This document shows, one piece after another, positions 18,241 to 27,436 of a stretch of DNA of 64,000 nucleotides (positions are counted from its first letter, which is position 1; every line of letters begins with the position of its first letter). The stretch comes from Mycolicibacterium pulveris (GTDB lineage Bacteria > Actinomycetota > Actinomycetes > Mycobacteriales > Mycobacteriaceae), in the NCBI RefSeq assembly GCF_010725725.1, contig NZ_AP022599.1:2356001-2420000 (forward strand), given 5' to 3'. Below the pieces are notes generated by a model that saw nothing but the letters and a program-made list of their open reading frames with translations, was not told where the DNA came from and searched no databases. The translations under genes were made by a program, and so were the position numbers.

Positions 18241-20742
18241 GTGAGCGAGCCCGGATCACGACCGGCTGACGGCGGCGGACGGCACCGCCCGCCGCAGGAC
18301 GCGCCGTCTGCCAACCGCACCCGACCGGTTGCGCCGGACGACCGGCACACCTCCGTGCTGCCGCCGGTGCACCAGCCCCCGCCGCACCTGCGGGATCCGA
18401 TCGACGTGGTCAAGGCGGCGCTCGACGGCAATCCGGCACCCAAACCCGCGCCGCCGCCTCCCCCGCCGCCGCGTCGTCCACCGGGCGGTGCGCCGCCGCC
18501 GGGGCCGCCGCCGTGGTCGAGCCAGCGCAAGCCGGTCAACTGGATGTGGGTGCGTCGCGGTCTGTTGGCGGCAGCGGTGCTGTTCCTGGTGCTGCCGACG
18601 GTGACGTTCGCGATGGCGTACCTGATCGTGGAGGTCCCCAAACCGGGCGACATCCGGACCAACCAGGTGTCGACCATCCTTGCCAGCGATGGCAGTGAGC
18701 TGGCGAAAATCGTTCCGCCCGAAGGCAACCGGGTCGACGTGAACATCGACCAGATCCCGGTGCACGTGCGCAACGCAGTGATGGCCGCCGAGGACCGCAA
18801 CTTCTACTCCAACCCCGGGTTCTCGTTCACCGGGTTCGCCCGCGCGGTCAAGAACAACCTCTCGGGCGAGAACCTGCAGGGTGGGTCCACGATCACCCAG
18901 CAGTACGTCAAGAACGCACTGGTGGGCTCCGAACGCGCCGGCGTGGGTGGTTTGATCCGCAAGGCCAAGGAACTGGTCATCTCGACGAAGATGTCGGGCG
19001 AATGGTCCAAAGATCAAGTGTTGCAGTCGTATCTGAACATCATCTACTTCGGTCGCGGCTCCTACGGGGTGGCCGCGGCGTCCAAGGCGTACTTCAACAA
19101 GCCGGTCGAGCAGCTCACGGTTGCCGAGGGCGCCCTGCTCGCGGCGCTCATCCAGCGGCCGTCCGGCCTTGACCCGGCGGTGAACTTCGACGGCGCCAAG
19201 AACCGGTGGAACTGGGTGCTCGACGGCATGGTGGAGATCGGCGCGCTGACACCCAGTGAGCGTGCCGCTCAGGTGTTCCCGGAAACGGTGCCGCCGGAGT
19301 TGGCGCAGACGCAGAACCTGACGACCGGCCCCAACGGGCTGATCGAGCGCCAGGTCAAACAGGAATTGCTCGACCTGTTCGACATCTCGGAGAAGACGCT
19401 CAACACCGAGGGTCTGCAGATCACCACGACCATCGATCCCAAGGCGCAGAACGCCGCCGAAGACGCTGCGGAAACGTACCTCGAGGGTCAAGACCCGGAT
19501 ATGCGCACCGCGATCGTGTCGATCGATCCGCGTACCGGCGGCGTGAAGGCCTACTACGGCGGCGACGACGCCAACGGTTTCGACTTCGCTCAAGCGGGTC
19601 TGCCGACGGGGTCGGCGTTCAAGGTGTTCGCGTTGGTCGCGGCGCTGCAACAGGGGATGGGCCTGGGTTATCAGGTCGACAGCTCCCCGTTGGAGGTCAA
19701 TGGCATCAAGATCACCAACGTCGAGGGCAACAGCTGCGGCACCTGCAACATCGCCGAGGCGCTGAAGCGGTCGCTGAACACCAGCTACTACCGGCTGATG
19801 CTGAAACTGAAGAACGGCCCGGAGGACGTCGCCGAGGCGGCACACCAGGCCGGCATCGCCGAAAGCTTCCCCGGGGTGGAACACACCCTGTCCGAGGACG
19901 GCCAGGGCGGCCCCCCGAACAACGGAATCGTGTTGGGTCAGTATCAGAGTCGAGTGATCGACATGGCCTCGGCGTACGCCACACTGGCTGCATCCGGCGT
20001 CTACCACAAGCCGCACTTCGTACAGAAAGTGGTCAACGCCCAGGGTGAGGTGCTGTTCGACGCGTCGCAGCAGGACACCGAGGGCGAACAGCGCATCGAG
20101 AAGAAGGTCGCCGACAACGTCACCGCGGCGATGCAGCCGATCGCCGCGTACTCCAACGGTCATGCGCTGGCCGGCGGGCGTCCCTCCGCGGCGAAGACGG
20201 GCACCAACCAGCTGGGTGACACCGGCGACAACCGCGACGCCTGGATGGTCGGGTTCACACCGTCGTTGTCGACGGCGGTCTGGGTGGGCACCGTCGACGG
20301 CACCAAACCGCTGGAAAACAAGTGGGGCTCACCGGTTTACGGCTCGGGTATTCCGTCCGACATCTGGAAGGCCACGATGGACGGGGCGCTGGAGGACACC
20401 GACATCGAGACGTTCCCCAAGCCCGAGGAGATCGGCGGCTATGCGGGTGTGCCGCAGGCGCCGGCGCCGCGCACCACCGCGCCCTCGGAGCCCTCGCCGT
20501 CCGCGCCGCCGTCGCAGACGGTCATTCAGCCGACTCTTGAACTGGCGCCGGGCATCACGATCCCGTGGGGACCGCCCACCACCGTGCCCGTCGGGCCGCC
20601 CCCGCCCGCCGATGCGCCCGCTCCTGCTCCGCCCGCGCCCGTCGGCCAGCCCGCGCCCGTCGGCCAGCCCGCGCCCGTCGGTCCCGCACCGCCGCCGCCG
20701 GGGCCGCAAGGGCCCCCGCCCGGTCCGCTTCCGCCCCCGTGA
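18241..20742 (+). CDS. ponA1: penicillin-binding protein 1A (bifunctional)
   Basis: 833 aa class A PBP that polymerises and cross-links peptidoglycan at the cell pole. Layout: cytoplasmic Pro-rich N-terminus (residues 1-100, with runs of proline), membrane anchor about 106-128, glycosyltransferase with catalytic Glu184 in AAEDRNFY and the GGSTITQQYVKNAL block, then the transpeptidase with Ser458/Lys461 in TGSAFK, the SLNTSYYR (SxN) motif and AAKTGTNQ (KTG). An extended Pro/Ala tail holds tandem 18-bp repeats. The start is GTG 18241; several upstream codons are in frame but this one gives the usual extent of the cytoplasmic domain. The stop overlaps the next gene's GTG by three bases (GTGA), so the two are coupled. 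All catalytic motifs are present. Confidence 0.96.
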   Translation: MSEPGSRPADGGGRHRPPQDAPSANRTRPVAPDDRHTSVLPPVHQPPPHLRDPIDVVKAALDGNPAPKPAPPPPPPPRRPPGGAPPPGPPPWSSQRKPVNWMWVRRGLLAAAVLFLVLPTVTFAMAYLIVEVPKPGDIRTNQVSTILASDGSELAKIVPPEGNRVDVNIDQIPVHVRNAVMAAEDRNFYSNPGFSFTGFARAVKNNLSGENLQGGSTITQQYVKNALVGSERAGVGGLIRKAKELVISTKMSGEWSKDQVLQSYLNIIYFGRGSYGVAAASKAYFNKPVEQLTVAEGALLAALIQRPSGLDPAVNFDGAKNRWNWVLDGMVEIGALTPSERAAQVFPETVPPELAQTQNLTTGPNGLIERQVKQELLDLFDISEKTLNTEGLQITTTIDPKAQNAAEDAAETYLEGQDPDMRTAIVSIDPRTGGVKAYYGGDDANGFDFAQAGLPTGSAFKVFALVAALQQGMGLGYQVDSSPLEVNGIKITNVEGNSCGTCNIAEALKRSLNTSYYRLMLKLKNGPEDVAEAAHQAGIAESFPGVEHTLSEDGQGGPPNNGIVLGQYQSRVIDMASAYATLAASGVYHKPHFVQKVVNAQGEVLFDASQQDTEGEQRIEKKVADNVTAAMQPIAAYSNGHALAGGRPSAAKTGTNQLGDTGDNRDAWMVGFTPSLSTAVWVGTVDGTKPLENKWGSPVYGSGIPSDIWKATMDGALEDTDIETFPKPEEIGGYAGVPQAPAPRTTAPSEPSPSAPPSQTVIQPTLELAPGITIPWGPPTTVPVGPPPPADAPAPAPPAPVGQPAPVGQPAPVGPAPPPPGPQGPPPGPLPPP
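20632..20685 (+). repeat. ponA1: three tandem 18-bp repeats in the ponA1 tail
   Basis: Two exact copies of CCCGCGCCCGTCGGCCAG and a third with two changes. They encode the Pro-Ala-Pro-Val-Gly-Gln unit near the C-terminus, so repeat number could vary between strains without disturbing the catalytic domains. Confidence 0.85.
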
Positions 20743-22355
20743 CCGAGCCCGACCTCGAATCGCCGGCTCCGCCGGCAGAAGACCGGCGGAGCCTCGACCA
20801 ACGTGATCTGCCCAGCCGCACCGACACCATCGGTGCTGCGCTGTCCGATGTGATCGGCGGGCCCGTTGGCAAGCATGCGCTGATCGGCAGGCAACGGTTC
20901 CTCACACCGCTGCGGGTGATGCTGATCATCGCGCTGGTGTTTCTGGCGCTGGGGTATTCGACCAAGGCCGCGTGCCTGCAGACCACGGGCACCGGCACCG
21001 CCGATCAGCGCGTCGGCAACTGGGAGAACCAGCGCGCCTACTACCAGCTGTGCTACTCGGACACCGTCCCGCTCTACACCGCGGAACTGTTGAACCTCGG
21101 GAAGTTCCCGTACAAGTCGAGCTGGATAGAGAAGGACGCCACCGGCCAGCCCCATATCCAGTACGACGGCAACACCGCCGTGCGCTACATGGAGTATCCG
21201 GTGCTCACCGGGCTCTACCAGTACGTGTCGATGTCGTTGGCCAAGACCTACACCGCGTTGACCAAGCTGGTGTCGGTACCGGTCATCGCCGAAGTGGTGA
21301 TGTTCTTCAACATCGCGGCGTTCGGGCTGGCGCTGGCGTGGCTGGTGACGGTGTGGGCGGCGTCGCAGCTGGCCGGTCCGCGCCGGGTCTGGGACGCCGC
21401 GCTGGTGGCGGCGTCACCGTTGCTCATCTTTCAGGTCTTCACGAATTTCGATGCGCTGGCAACGGCTTTCGCAACCGGAGCGCTCTTGGCGTGGGCCCGG
21501 CGAAGACCGGTGCTGGCCGGAGTGCTGATCGGTTTGGGGGTGGCGGCCAAGCTGTATCCGCTGCTGCTGCTCGGGCCGCTGGTTGTGCTCGCGGTGCGCG
21601 CCGGCAAGCTGCGCGAAGTCGGCAAGACCGCGCTGTCCGCCTTCGTGGCGTGGCTGTTGGTGAACCTGCCGATCATGGTGTTGTTCCCGCGGGGCTGGTC
21701 GGAGTTCTTCCGGCTCAACACCCGCCGCGGCGACGACATGGACTCGCTGTACAACGTGGTGAAGTCGTTCACCGGCTGGCGCGGTTTCGACCCCGACCTC
21801 GGCTTCTGGCAGCCGCCGACGGTGACCAACACGGTCTCGGCGATTCTGTTCCTATCGTGTTGTGTCGCAATCGCTTACATCGCGTTGACCGCCCGACACC
21901 GGCCGCGGGTGATGCAGTTGGCGTTCCTGGTGGTGGCCGCGTTCCTGCTGACGAACAAGGTGTGGAGTCCGCAGTTCTCGTTGTGGCTGGTGCCGCTGGC
22001 GGTGCTGGCGTTGCCGCACCGACGCATTCTGTTGGCATGGATGACGATCGACGCGCTGGTATGGGTGCCCCGGATGCTGTACCTCTACGGCGAGGAGAAC
22101 CGCGGACTGCCCGAACAGTGGTTCACCGCAACCGTGTTGCTGCGCGACATCGCGGTGATCGCCTTGTGCGCGCTGGTGATTCGCCAGATCTATCGGCCCG
22201 AGCTGGACCTGGTCCGGGCCCGCGGCGAGGTGGACGATCCCGCCGGTGGGGTGTTCGATCGCGCGCCGGACGATCCGCCGCGGTGGCTGCCGGACTGGCT
22301 ACGCCCGGACCGCGATCGGTTGAAGGTGAGCGTTTCACCCGCGCCGGCGCCCTGA
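20739..22355 (+). CDS. GT87-family membrane glycosyltransferase (Rv0051-type)
   Basis: 538 aa, GTG start overlapping the ponA1 stop. A polytopic protein with about ten hydrophobic segments. The first external loop carries NWENQRAYYQLCYSDTVPLY and MEYPVLTGLY, the region that in GT87/GT-C enzymes holds the catalytic acid. It resembles mycobacterial polyprenyl-phosphate-mannose-dependent mannosyltransferases of arabinogalactan/LAM type. Conserved position after ponA1 (Rv0051) suggests an envelope role, but acceptor and donor are not known. The last ~60 residues are soluble and charged. Confidence 0.88.
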   Translation: MTEPDLESPAPPAEDRRSLDQRDLPSRTDTIGAALSDVIGGPVGKHALIGRQRFLTPLRVMLIIALVFLALGYSTKAACLQTTGTGTADQRVGNWENQRAYYQLCYSDTVPLYTAELLNLGKFPYKSSWIEKDATGQPHIQYDGNTAVRYMEYPVLTGLYQYVSMSLAKTYTALTKLVSVPVIAEVVMFFNIAAFGLALAWLVTVWAASQLAGPRRVWDAALVAASPLLIFQVFTNFDALATAFATGALLAWARRRPVLAGVLIGLGVAAKLYPLLLLGPLVVLAVRAGKLREVGKTALSAFVAWLLVNLPIMVLFPRGWSEFFRLNTRRGDDMDSLYNVVKSFTGWRGFDPDLGFWQPPTVTNTVSAILFLSCCVAIAYIALTARHRPRVMQLAFLVVAAFLLTNKVWSPQFSLWLVPLAVLALPHRRILLAWMTIDALVWVPRMLYLYGEENRGLPEQWFTATVLLRDIAVIALCALVIRQIYRPELDLVRARGEVDDPAGGVFDRAPDDPPRWLPDWLRPDRDRLKVSVSPAPAP

Positions 22356-22557
22356 GCCCGCGAATTCTGCGTGAGGGTCGTGCCAGTCGGCTCGGGCGCA
22401 GCCCTGGCGCAGAAATGGGCGAAATAACGGGTCCAGTCGTCGCCGATTTCGCAGATCAGCGCGGTTTCCTGTAGCCTGGCTCGGTTGCCGACGCAGGCGA
22501 CCCTCCTGCCGCGGAGCGTCCGTGGCCGACTAGACCGTAGGAGGTGATGAGGTCTTC
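22356..22557 (+). promoter_or_regulatory. leader of the rpsF operon with a hairpin
   Basis: A 202-base gap before rpsF. The only structured piece I see is CCGCGGA-GCG-TCCGTGG (22509-22525), a 7-bp stem with one G-U pair and a 3-base loop. It lies just upstream of the ribosome binding sequence AGGAGGTGATGA. It could be part of an S6:S18 autoregulatory leader, as found on many bacterial rpsF messages, but the match to that structure was not established. Promoter elements were not recognised with confidence. Confidence 0.35.
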
Positions 22558-22848
22558 ATGCGTCCATACGAAATCATGGTCATTCTCGACCCCACCCTCG
22601 ACGAGCGCACCGTGGCTCCGTCGTTGGAAACATTCCTCAACGTGGTGCGCAAGGACGGTGGCGCCGTCGACAAGGTCGACATCTGGGGCCGGCGCCGTCT
22701 CGCGTACGAGATCGCCAAGCACGCCGAGGGCATCTATGCCGTCATCGACGTGAAGGCTGAACCCGCGACCGTGTCCGAGCTGGATCGCCAGCTCAACCTG
22801 AACGAGTCCGTGCTGCGGACCAAGGTCATGCGGACGGACAAGCACTAG
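22558..22848 (+). CDS. rpsF: 30S ribosomal protein S6
   Basis: 96 aa. [20 protein letters not shown] at the N-terminus and [20 protein letters not shown] in the middle are characteristic S6 sequences. S6 binds S18 on the platform of the small subunit. First gene of the S6-SSB-S18-L9 operon. The ribosome binding region AGGAGGTGATGAGG is long and places GAGG five bases from the ATG. Normal length, no acidic tail. Confidence 0.98.
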   Translation: MRPYEIMVILDPTLDERTVAPSLETFLNVVRKDGGAVDKVDIWGRRRLAYEIAKHAEGIYAVIDVKAEPATVSELDRQLNLNESVLRTKVMRTDKH

Positions 22849-22938
22849 TCCCGAAGAACAGGCTGTACGCGTCGGAGTGCTTCCGTAGGCTCGCCTGCGA
22901 CCGCTCGCAGACTTACAGCGCCAATCCAGGAGGACATC

Positions 22939-23445
22939 GTGGCTGGTGACACCATCATCACCGTCGTGGGAAACCTGACCGCCGATCCCGAACTGCGCTT
23001 CACGCCGTCCGGTGCCGCGGTCGCCAACTTCACCGTGGCGTCGACGCCGCGCATCTACGACCGCCAGAGCGGGGAGTGGAGAGACGGCGAGGCGCTGTTC
23101 CTGCGGTGCAACATCTGGCGGGAGGCAGCCGAGAACGTGGCTGAGAGCTTGACCCGCGGTACGCGGGTCGTCGTGCAGGGCCGCCTCAAGCAGCGGTCGT
23201 TCGAGACCCGCGAGGGCGAGAAGCGCACGGTCGTCGAGCTCGAGGTCGACGAGATCGGCCCCTCGCTGCGGTACGCGACGGCCAAGGTGAACAAGGCCAG
23301 CCGCAGCGGCGGTGGCGGCGGAGGCTTCGGCGGCGGTGGCGGCGGCGGAGGTTCACGCCCGGCCGAGCAGCCCAAGGACGACCCGTGGGGCAGCGCGCCC
23401 GCGACCGGCTCCTTCGCCGGCGCCGACGACGAGCCGCCCTTCTGA
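22939..23445 (+). CDS. ssb: single-stranded DNA-binding protein
   Basis: 168 aa from a GTG preceded by AGGAGG. OB fold at residues 1-110 ([65 protein letters not shown]). A glycine-rich flexible linker follows, then the acidic tip DDEPPF that recruits repair and replication partners. The Gly-codon run at about 23308-23352 is a simple-sequence tract and so a likely source of length variation. Confidence 0.98.
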   Translation: MAGDTIITVVGNLTADPELRFTPSGAAVANFTVASTPRIYDRQSGEWRDGEALFLRCNIWREAAENVAESLTRGTRVVVQGRLKQRSFETREGEKRTVVELEVDEIGPSLRYATAKVNKASRSGGGGGGFGGGGGGGGSRPAEQPKDDPWGSAPATGSFAGADDEPPF

Positions 23446-23483
23446 CACACAACTGATCAAGCAATAGCAAGAAAGAGATAGAC

Positions 23484-23738
23484 ATGGCCAAGTCGAACAA
23501 GCGGCGGCCGGCACCCGAGAAGCCGGTCAAGACCCGCAAGTGCGTGTTCTGCTCCAAGAAGGGGCAGGTCATCGACTACAAGGACACCGCGCTGCTGCGC
23601 ACCTACATCAGTGAGCGCGGCAAGATCCGCGCCCGCCGCGTGACGGGCAACTGTGTACAGCACCAGCGCGACATCGCCGTCGCAGTCAAGAACGCCCGCG
23701 AGGTGGCGCTGCTGCCGTTCACCTCGTCGGCGCGATAA
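23484..23738 (+). CDS. rpsR: 30S ribosomal protein S18, zinc-binding (C+) form
   Basis: 84 aa. Contains the zinc-ribbon cysteines [10 protein letters not shown] and GNCVQHQR of the C+ paralogue, plus the S18 core [20 protein letters not shown]. Mycobacteria usually carry a second, cysteine-free S18 elsewhere that replaces this one in zinc starvation; its absence from this operon is normal. It lies 38 bases after ssb and 13 before rplI. Confidence 0.97.
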   Translation: MAKSNKRRPAPEKPVKTRKCVFCSKKGQVIDYKDTALLRTYISERGKIRARRVTGNCVQHQRDIAVAVKNAREVALLPFTSSAR

Positions 23739-23751
23739 AGAGGACGACAGA

Positions 23752-24210
23752 ATGAAACTGATTCTTACCACCGATGTGGACCACCTCGGCTCGACGGGCG
23801 ACATCGTGGAGGTCAAGGACGGCTACGGCCGTAACTTCCTGCTGCCCCGCAAGCTGGCCATCGTGGCCACCCGGGGCGCCGAGAAGCAGGCCGAGGCGAT
23901 CCGGCGTGCCCGCGAAGCCAAAAGCATCAAGAGCCTCGAGCACGCGGGCGAGTTGAAGGCCGCCATCGAGAACCTGGGCCCGGTGGAGCTGTCGGTCAAG
24001 GCGGCACCGGACACCGGCAAGCTGTTCGGGTCAGTGACGCCGGCCGCCGTCGTCACCGCCATCAAGAGCGCGGGCGGGCCGAACCTGGACAAGCGGACGG
24101 TCCGGATGCCCAAGGCGCACATCAAGACGACGGGCACCCACGAGATCGAGGTGCGTCTGCACCCTGAGGTCGAGGCCTCGGTGTCGCTGAACGTCGTCGC
24201 GGCGCACTAG
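23752..24210 (+). CDS. rplI: 50S ribosomal protein L9
   Basis: 152 aa. The N-terminal domain [20 protein letters not shown] followed by [20 protein letters not shown] is diagnostic. A long connecting helix and the C-terminal domain ([20 protein letters not shown]) follow. The ATG at 23752 is preceded by AGAGGACGACAGA. Last gene of the ribosomal operon, closed by the hairpin at 24228-24258. Confidence 0.98.
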   Translation: MKLILTTDVDHLGSTGDIVEVKDGYGRNFLLPRKLAIVATRGAEKQAEAIRRAREAKSIKSLEHAGELKAAIENLGPVELSVKAAPDTGKLFGSVTPAAVVTAIKSAGGPNLDKRTVRMPKAHIKTTGTHEIEVRLHPEVEASVSLNVVAAH

Positions 24211-24227
24211 CACCAGCGTCAATATCG

Positions 24228-24258
24228 CCGGGTGGAGGCTTGATCAGCCGCCACCCGG
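24228..24258 (+). terminator. hairpin terminator of the rpsF-rplI operon
   Basis: Outer stem CCGGGTGG / CCACCCGG and inner stem GGCT / AGCC around TGATC, beginning 18 bases after the rplI stop. There is no U tract, as is usual for mycobacterial terminators. Confidence 0.8.
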
Positions 24259-24695
24259 CCGTTGCTGTCTGTGCTGGCGAACTTTGCGGGGCGATTGTTT
24301 GACAGCGAAGACAACCGGCAGTTAACCGGGCCGTCTTCGGCTCGACACACAACACGCCCGAAACCGCAACCCGGCACGACACGCCGAAGGAATTGTCATC
24401 CACAGATTCACAGCCCTGCTGTGGTGCGCTTGCCTGCGGAAATGTATTCAACGAAGGCGTTACTCCACAGGTTCTCCCCAGCGCGTCAACATGGGGAAAG
24501 CGAGCTATCCACACGCCATGCACAGGTCTATGAACAGCCCCCCTTTGCCTTCCCTCCAGCAACGTCTAGCGTGAGCCGTCGCGGGGCAGTCCCGGCGGGG
24601 ACACGGCGAAATTTTGTCGGAGGGCGGTCCTACGGTTGCGGTACCAGGTATCGAATGTGAGTTCGAGCGTCGGGCGAGGGGAGGTGCAGCGCTAG
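24259..24695 (+). promoter_or_regulatory. dnaB upstream region with DnaA-box-like sites
   Basis: No gene is convincing in this 437-base stretch; M. tuberculosis has a small hypothetical gene (Rv0057) here. It is less GC-rich than its surroundings between about 24270 and 24540. TCATCCACA (24396-24404) and CTATCCACA (24505-24513) each differ at one base from TTATCCACA and fit the relaxed mycobacterial DnaA-box pattern; TACTCCACA (24461-24469) is weaker. All are on the same strand. A CCACAG ... CTGTGG inverted pair lies at 24400-24424. Confidence 0.45.
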
Positions 24696-27353
24696 GTGGC
24701 TGTTGTAGACGACCTCGGACATTCGGGCATGGATGTGCCGCCGCCGAGCGAAGACTTCGGCCGTCAACCTCCCCAGGACGCAGCTGCCGAACAGGCAGTG
24801 CTCGGGGGCATGCTGCTGAGCAAGGACGCCATCGCCGACGTGCTGGAGCGGCTGCGTCCGGGCGACTTCTACCGGCCCGCCCACCAGAACATCTACGACG
24901 CGGTCCTGGACCTCTACGGCCGCGGTGAGCCCGCCGATGCGGTGACGGTGGCCGCGGAGCTGGATCGGCGCGGGTTGTTGCGCCGGATCGGCGGAGCGCC
25001 GTATCTGCACACGTTGATATCGACGGTGCCGACGGCGGCCAACGCGGGCTACTACGCGGGCATCGTGGCGGAGAAGGCGCTGCTGCGTCGCCTCGTGGAG
25101 GCCGGCACGCGGGTGGTGCAGTACGGCTATGCCGGCGCGGAGGGCGCCGACGTCGCCGAGATCGTGGACCGCGCCCAGTCCGAGATCTACGACGTCACCG
25201 AACGGCGAATGGCCGAGGACTTCGTGCCGCTCGAGGACCTGCTGCAGCCGACGATGGACGAGATCGACGCGATCGCCTCGCAGGGCGGTCTGGCCCGCGG
25301 GGTGCCGACGGGCTTCTTCGAACTCGACGAGGTCACCAACGGTCTGCATCCGGGCCAGATGATCATCATCGCGGCCAGGCCGGGCGTGGGGAAATCGACG
25401 CTGGGCCTGGACTTCCTGCGATCGTGTTCGATCAAGAACCAAATGGCCAGCATCATCTTCAGCCTGGAAATGAGTCGGTCAGAAATCGTGATGCGGCTGC
25501 TGTCGGCGGAGGCGAAGATCAAACTGGCCGACATGCGGTCGGGCCGGATGAGCGACGATGACTGGACTCGGCTCGCGCGGCGGATGAGCGAAATCAGCGA
25601 AGCGCCTTTATATATCGACGATTCGCCGAACCTGACCATGATGGAGATCCGCGCCAAGGCGCGTCGGCTCTCGCAGCGGGCCGGGCTGAAGCTGATCGTC
25701 GTCGATTACATGCAGCTGATGACGTCGGGCAAGAAGTACGAGTCCCGACAGCAAGAAGTGTCGGACTTCTCGCGAAGCCTGAAGCTGATGGCCAAAGAGC
25801 TCGACGTCCCGGTGGTCGCGATCAGCCAGCTGAACCGCGGCCCGGAACAGCGCACTGACAAGAAGCCGATGATCTCGGATCTTCGCGAGTCGGGATGTCT
25901 GACGGCCAACACGCGAATCCTGCGGGCGGACACCGGTGCCGAGGTGACCTTCGGGGAGTTGATGCGCACGGGCGAGCGGCCGTTGGTGTGGTCGCTGGAT
26001 GAGCGCAAGCGCATGGTCGCACGGCCGATGACCAACGTGTTCTACAGCGGGCACAAAGAAGTGTTCAAGGTGCGGCTCGCGTCGGGACGCGAGGTCGAGG
26101 CGACGGCGAACCACCCGTTCATGACGTTGGATGGCTGGATGCCGTTGGGTGAGCTGAAAGCCGGTGACCGCGTGGCGGTGCCGCGACGGGTGCCCGAACC
26201 GGTGCAGACGCAGCGGATGGACGACTCCGAAGTGATCCTGCTGGCGCACATGATCGGCGACGGTTCGTGCGTGAAGAATCAGCCGATCCGCTACGCAAGC
26301 ATCGACGAGGAAAACCTTCTTGCGGTGACGAAGGCGGCACGGCACTTCGGAGTGACGGCCATTCGCAACGAATACCCTGCGGCGCGGGTGACCACGCTTC
26401 GGTTGCCGGCGCCATACCACGTGACCCACGGCAAGCGAAATCCGATCGCCGCATGGCTGGACGGACTCGGGTTGTTCAGCAAGCGGAGCCACGAAAAGTT
26501 GGTGCCGCAGGCGATTTTCGCGGCACCGAATGATCAGGTGGCACTGTTTCTGCACCATCTGTGGGCGACTGACGGATGTGTTCACTGGGACGCGAAACAC
26601 AAGCAGGCGCGGATCTACTATGCATCGACAAGCCGACGACTCGTCGATGATGTAAGCCAACTTCTGCTGCGGGTCGGCGTCTTCGGCCGCATCAAACGTA
26701 CCAAGAAGGCCGGCTATCGCGACTCCTGGCACCTCTACATCTACGGCGCTGAAAACCAGATGCGGTTCCTCCGCAACGTCGACGTCAACGGCGAAAAGTG
26801 GCTCACAGCACGCGAAGTGCTCGCTAACCTCGAAGGAATCAGCCGCAATACCAATCTAGATACGGTGCCCAAGGAGGTGTGGGATGTCGTGAGGGCCGGA
26901 TTGGCGGATCAGACGATGTCACACCGAGCCTTCGCGGCGGCAATGGGCACGAAGTTCTGCGGGTCGACGATGTGGAAGCATGCACCGAGCCGCGGCCGGT
27001 TACATCGAGCGCCCGCATTGCTGGACCACCGTGAGTTACACGATCTCGCAACCAATGACGTGTTCTGGGATTCCATCGTTGAGATCACGAGCATTGGTGA
27101 GCACGACGTGTACGACGGAACCGTAAGCGGCACACACAACTTCGTCGCCAATCTAATCAGCGTGCATAATAGCCTCGAACAAGATGCGGATATGGTCATC
27201 CTTTTGCACCGTCCGGACGCGTTCGAGCGCGACGACCCGCGAGGCGGCGAAGCGGACCTGATTATCGGCAAACACCGTAATGGTCCGACGAAGACGATTA
27301 CTGTTGCGCACCAACTGCATTTGTCACGATTCACCAACATGGCCAAGGCATAA
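24696..27353 (+). CDS. dnaB: replicative DNA helicase DnaB with in-frame intein
   Basis: 885-aa precursor from a GTG giving MAVVDDLGHS, as in other mycobacteria. The hexameric helicase unwinds the fork and binds primase. Extein part 1 (residues 1-400) has the N-terminal domain (PPQDAAAEQAVLGGMLLSKD), Walker A RPGVGKSTLG with Lys233, FSLEMSRSEIVMRLLSAEAK, and Walker B LIVVDYMQLMTSGKKYE. The intein (401-825) interrupts LRESG/SLEQD. Extein part 2 (826-885) holds ADMVILLHRPDAFERDDPRG and the C-terminus. The spliced protein would be 460 aa, normal for DnaB. The stop TAA is followed three bases later by the duplicated target site of a transposon. The DNA from about 27100 to 27353 looks less GC-rich than upstream dnaB. 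Confidence 0.97.
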   Translation: MAVVDDLGHSGMDVPPPSEDFGRQPPQDAAAEQAVLGGMLLSKDAIADVLERLRPGDFYRPAHQNIYDAVLDLYGRGEPADAVTVAAELDRRGLLRRIGGAPYLHTLISTVPTAANAGYYAGIVAEKALLRRLVEAGTRVVQYGYAGAEGADVAEIVDRAQSEIYDVTERRMAEDFVPLEDLLQPTMDEIDAIASQGGLARGVPTGFFELDEVTNGLHPGQMIIIAARPGVGKSTLGLDFLRSCSIKNQMASIIFSLEMSRSEIVMRLLSAEAKIKLADMRSGRMSDDDWTRLARRMSEISEAPLYIDDSPNLTMMEIRAKARRLSQRAGLKLIVVDYMQLMTSGKKYESRQQEVSDFSRSLKLMAKELDVPVVAISQLNRGPEQRTDKKPMISDLRESGCLTANTRILRADTGAEVTFGELMRTGERPLVWSLDERKRMVARPMTNVFYSGHKEVFKVRLASGREVEATANHPFMTLDGWMPLGELKAGDRVAVPRRVPEPVQTQRMDDSEVILLAHMIGDGSCVKNQPIRYASIDEENLLAVTKAARHFGVTAIRNEYPAARVTTLRLPAPYHVTHGKRNPIAAWLDGLGLFSKRSHEKLVPQAIFAAPNDQVALFLHHLWATDGCVHWDAKHKQARIYYASTSRRLVDDVSQLLLRVGVFGRIKRTKKAGYRDSWHLYIYGAENQMRFLRNVDVNGEKWLTAREVLANLEGISRNTNLDTVPKEVWDVVRAGLADQTMSHRAFAAAMGTKFCGSTMWKHAPSRGRLHRAPALLDHRELHDLATNDVFWDSIVEITSIGEHDVYDGTVSGTHNFVANLISVHNSLEQDADMVILLHRPDAFERDDPRGGEADLIIGKHRNGPTKTITVAHQLHLSRFTNMAKA
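25896..27170 (+). other. DnaB intein, 425 aa, with LAGLIDADG homing-endonuclease domain
   Basis: Starts with Cys401 (CLTANTRILRADTG, block A), has the block B TxxH motif in EVEATANHPF, and ends GTVSGTHNFVAN...VHN before Ser826, so all splicing residues (Cys1, TxxH, penultimate His, terminal Asn, +1 Ser) are present. The middle carries two dodecapeptide-type motifs: LLAHMIGDGS (block C) and HHLWATDGCV (block E). Each keeps an acidic residue, as an active endonuclease needs. Insertion after LRESG is the known DnaB intein site of M. tuberculosis. Block identification is by eye; splicing looks intact, endonuclease activity is possible. Confidence 0.93.
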
Positions 27354-27355
27354 CG

Positions 27356-27436
27356 CGACCTGTAGGTTCTCACGGATCGTGGCGGAATCTCACGAGTGAT
27401 GGCGGAGTGTTGGCGAATCCGCCAAGTTCGTGAGAC
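27356..27436. repeat. left end of Tn7-like element with target duplication
   Basis: CGACC (27356-27360) is the left target duplication. The element begins TGTAGGTTCTCACG (27361-27374). The motif TCTCACG recurs at 27388-27394 and, inverted, as CGTGAGAC at 27429-27436. Repeated sites of this kind next to a TGT terminus are the pattern of TnsB-type transposase binding sites. Confidence 0.85.

Noticed and set aside
24262..24660. Open reading frame of 132 codons between rplI and dnaB, where M. tuberculosis has Rv0057
   Set aside because: Composition is unlike a mycobacterial protein, there is no ribosome binding site, and it spans the DnaA-box-like cluster. Similarity to Rv0057 could not be judged from memory.
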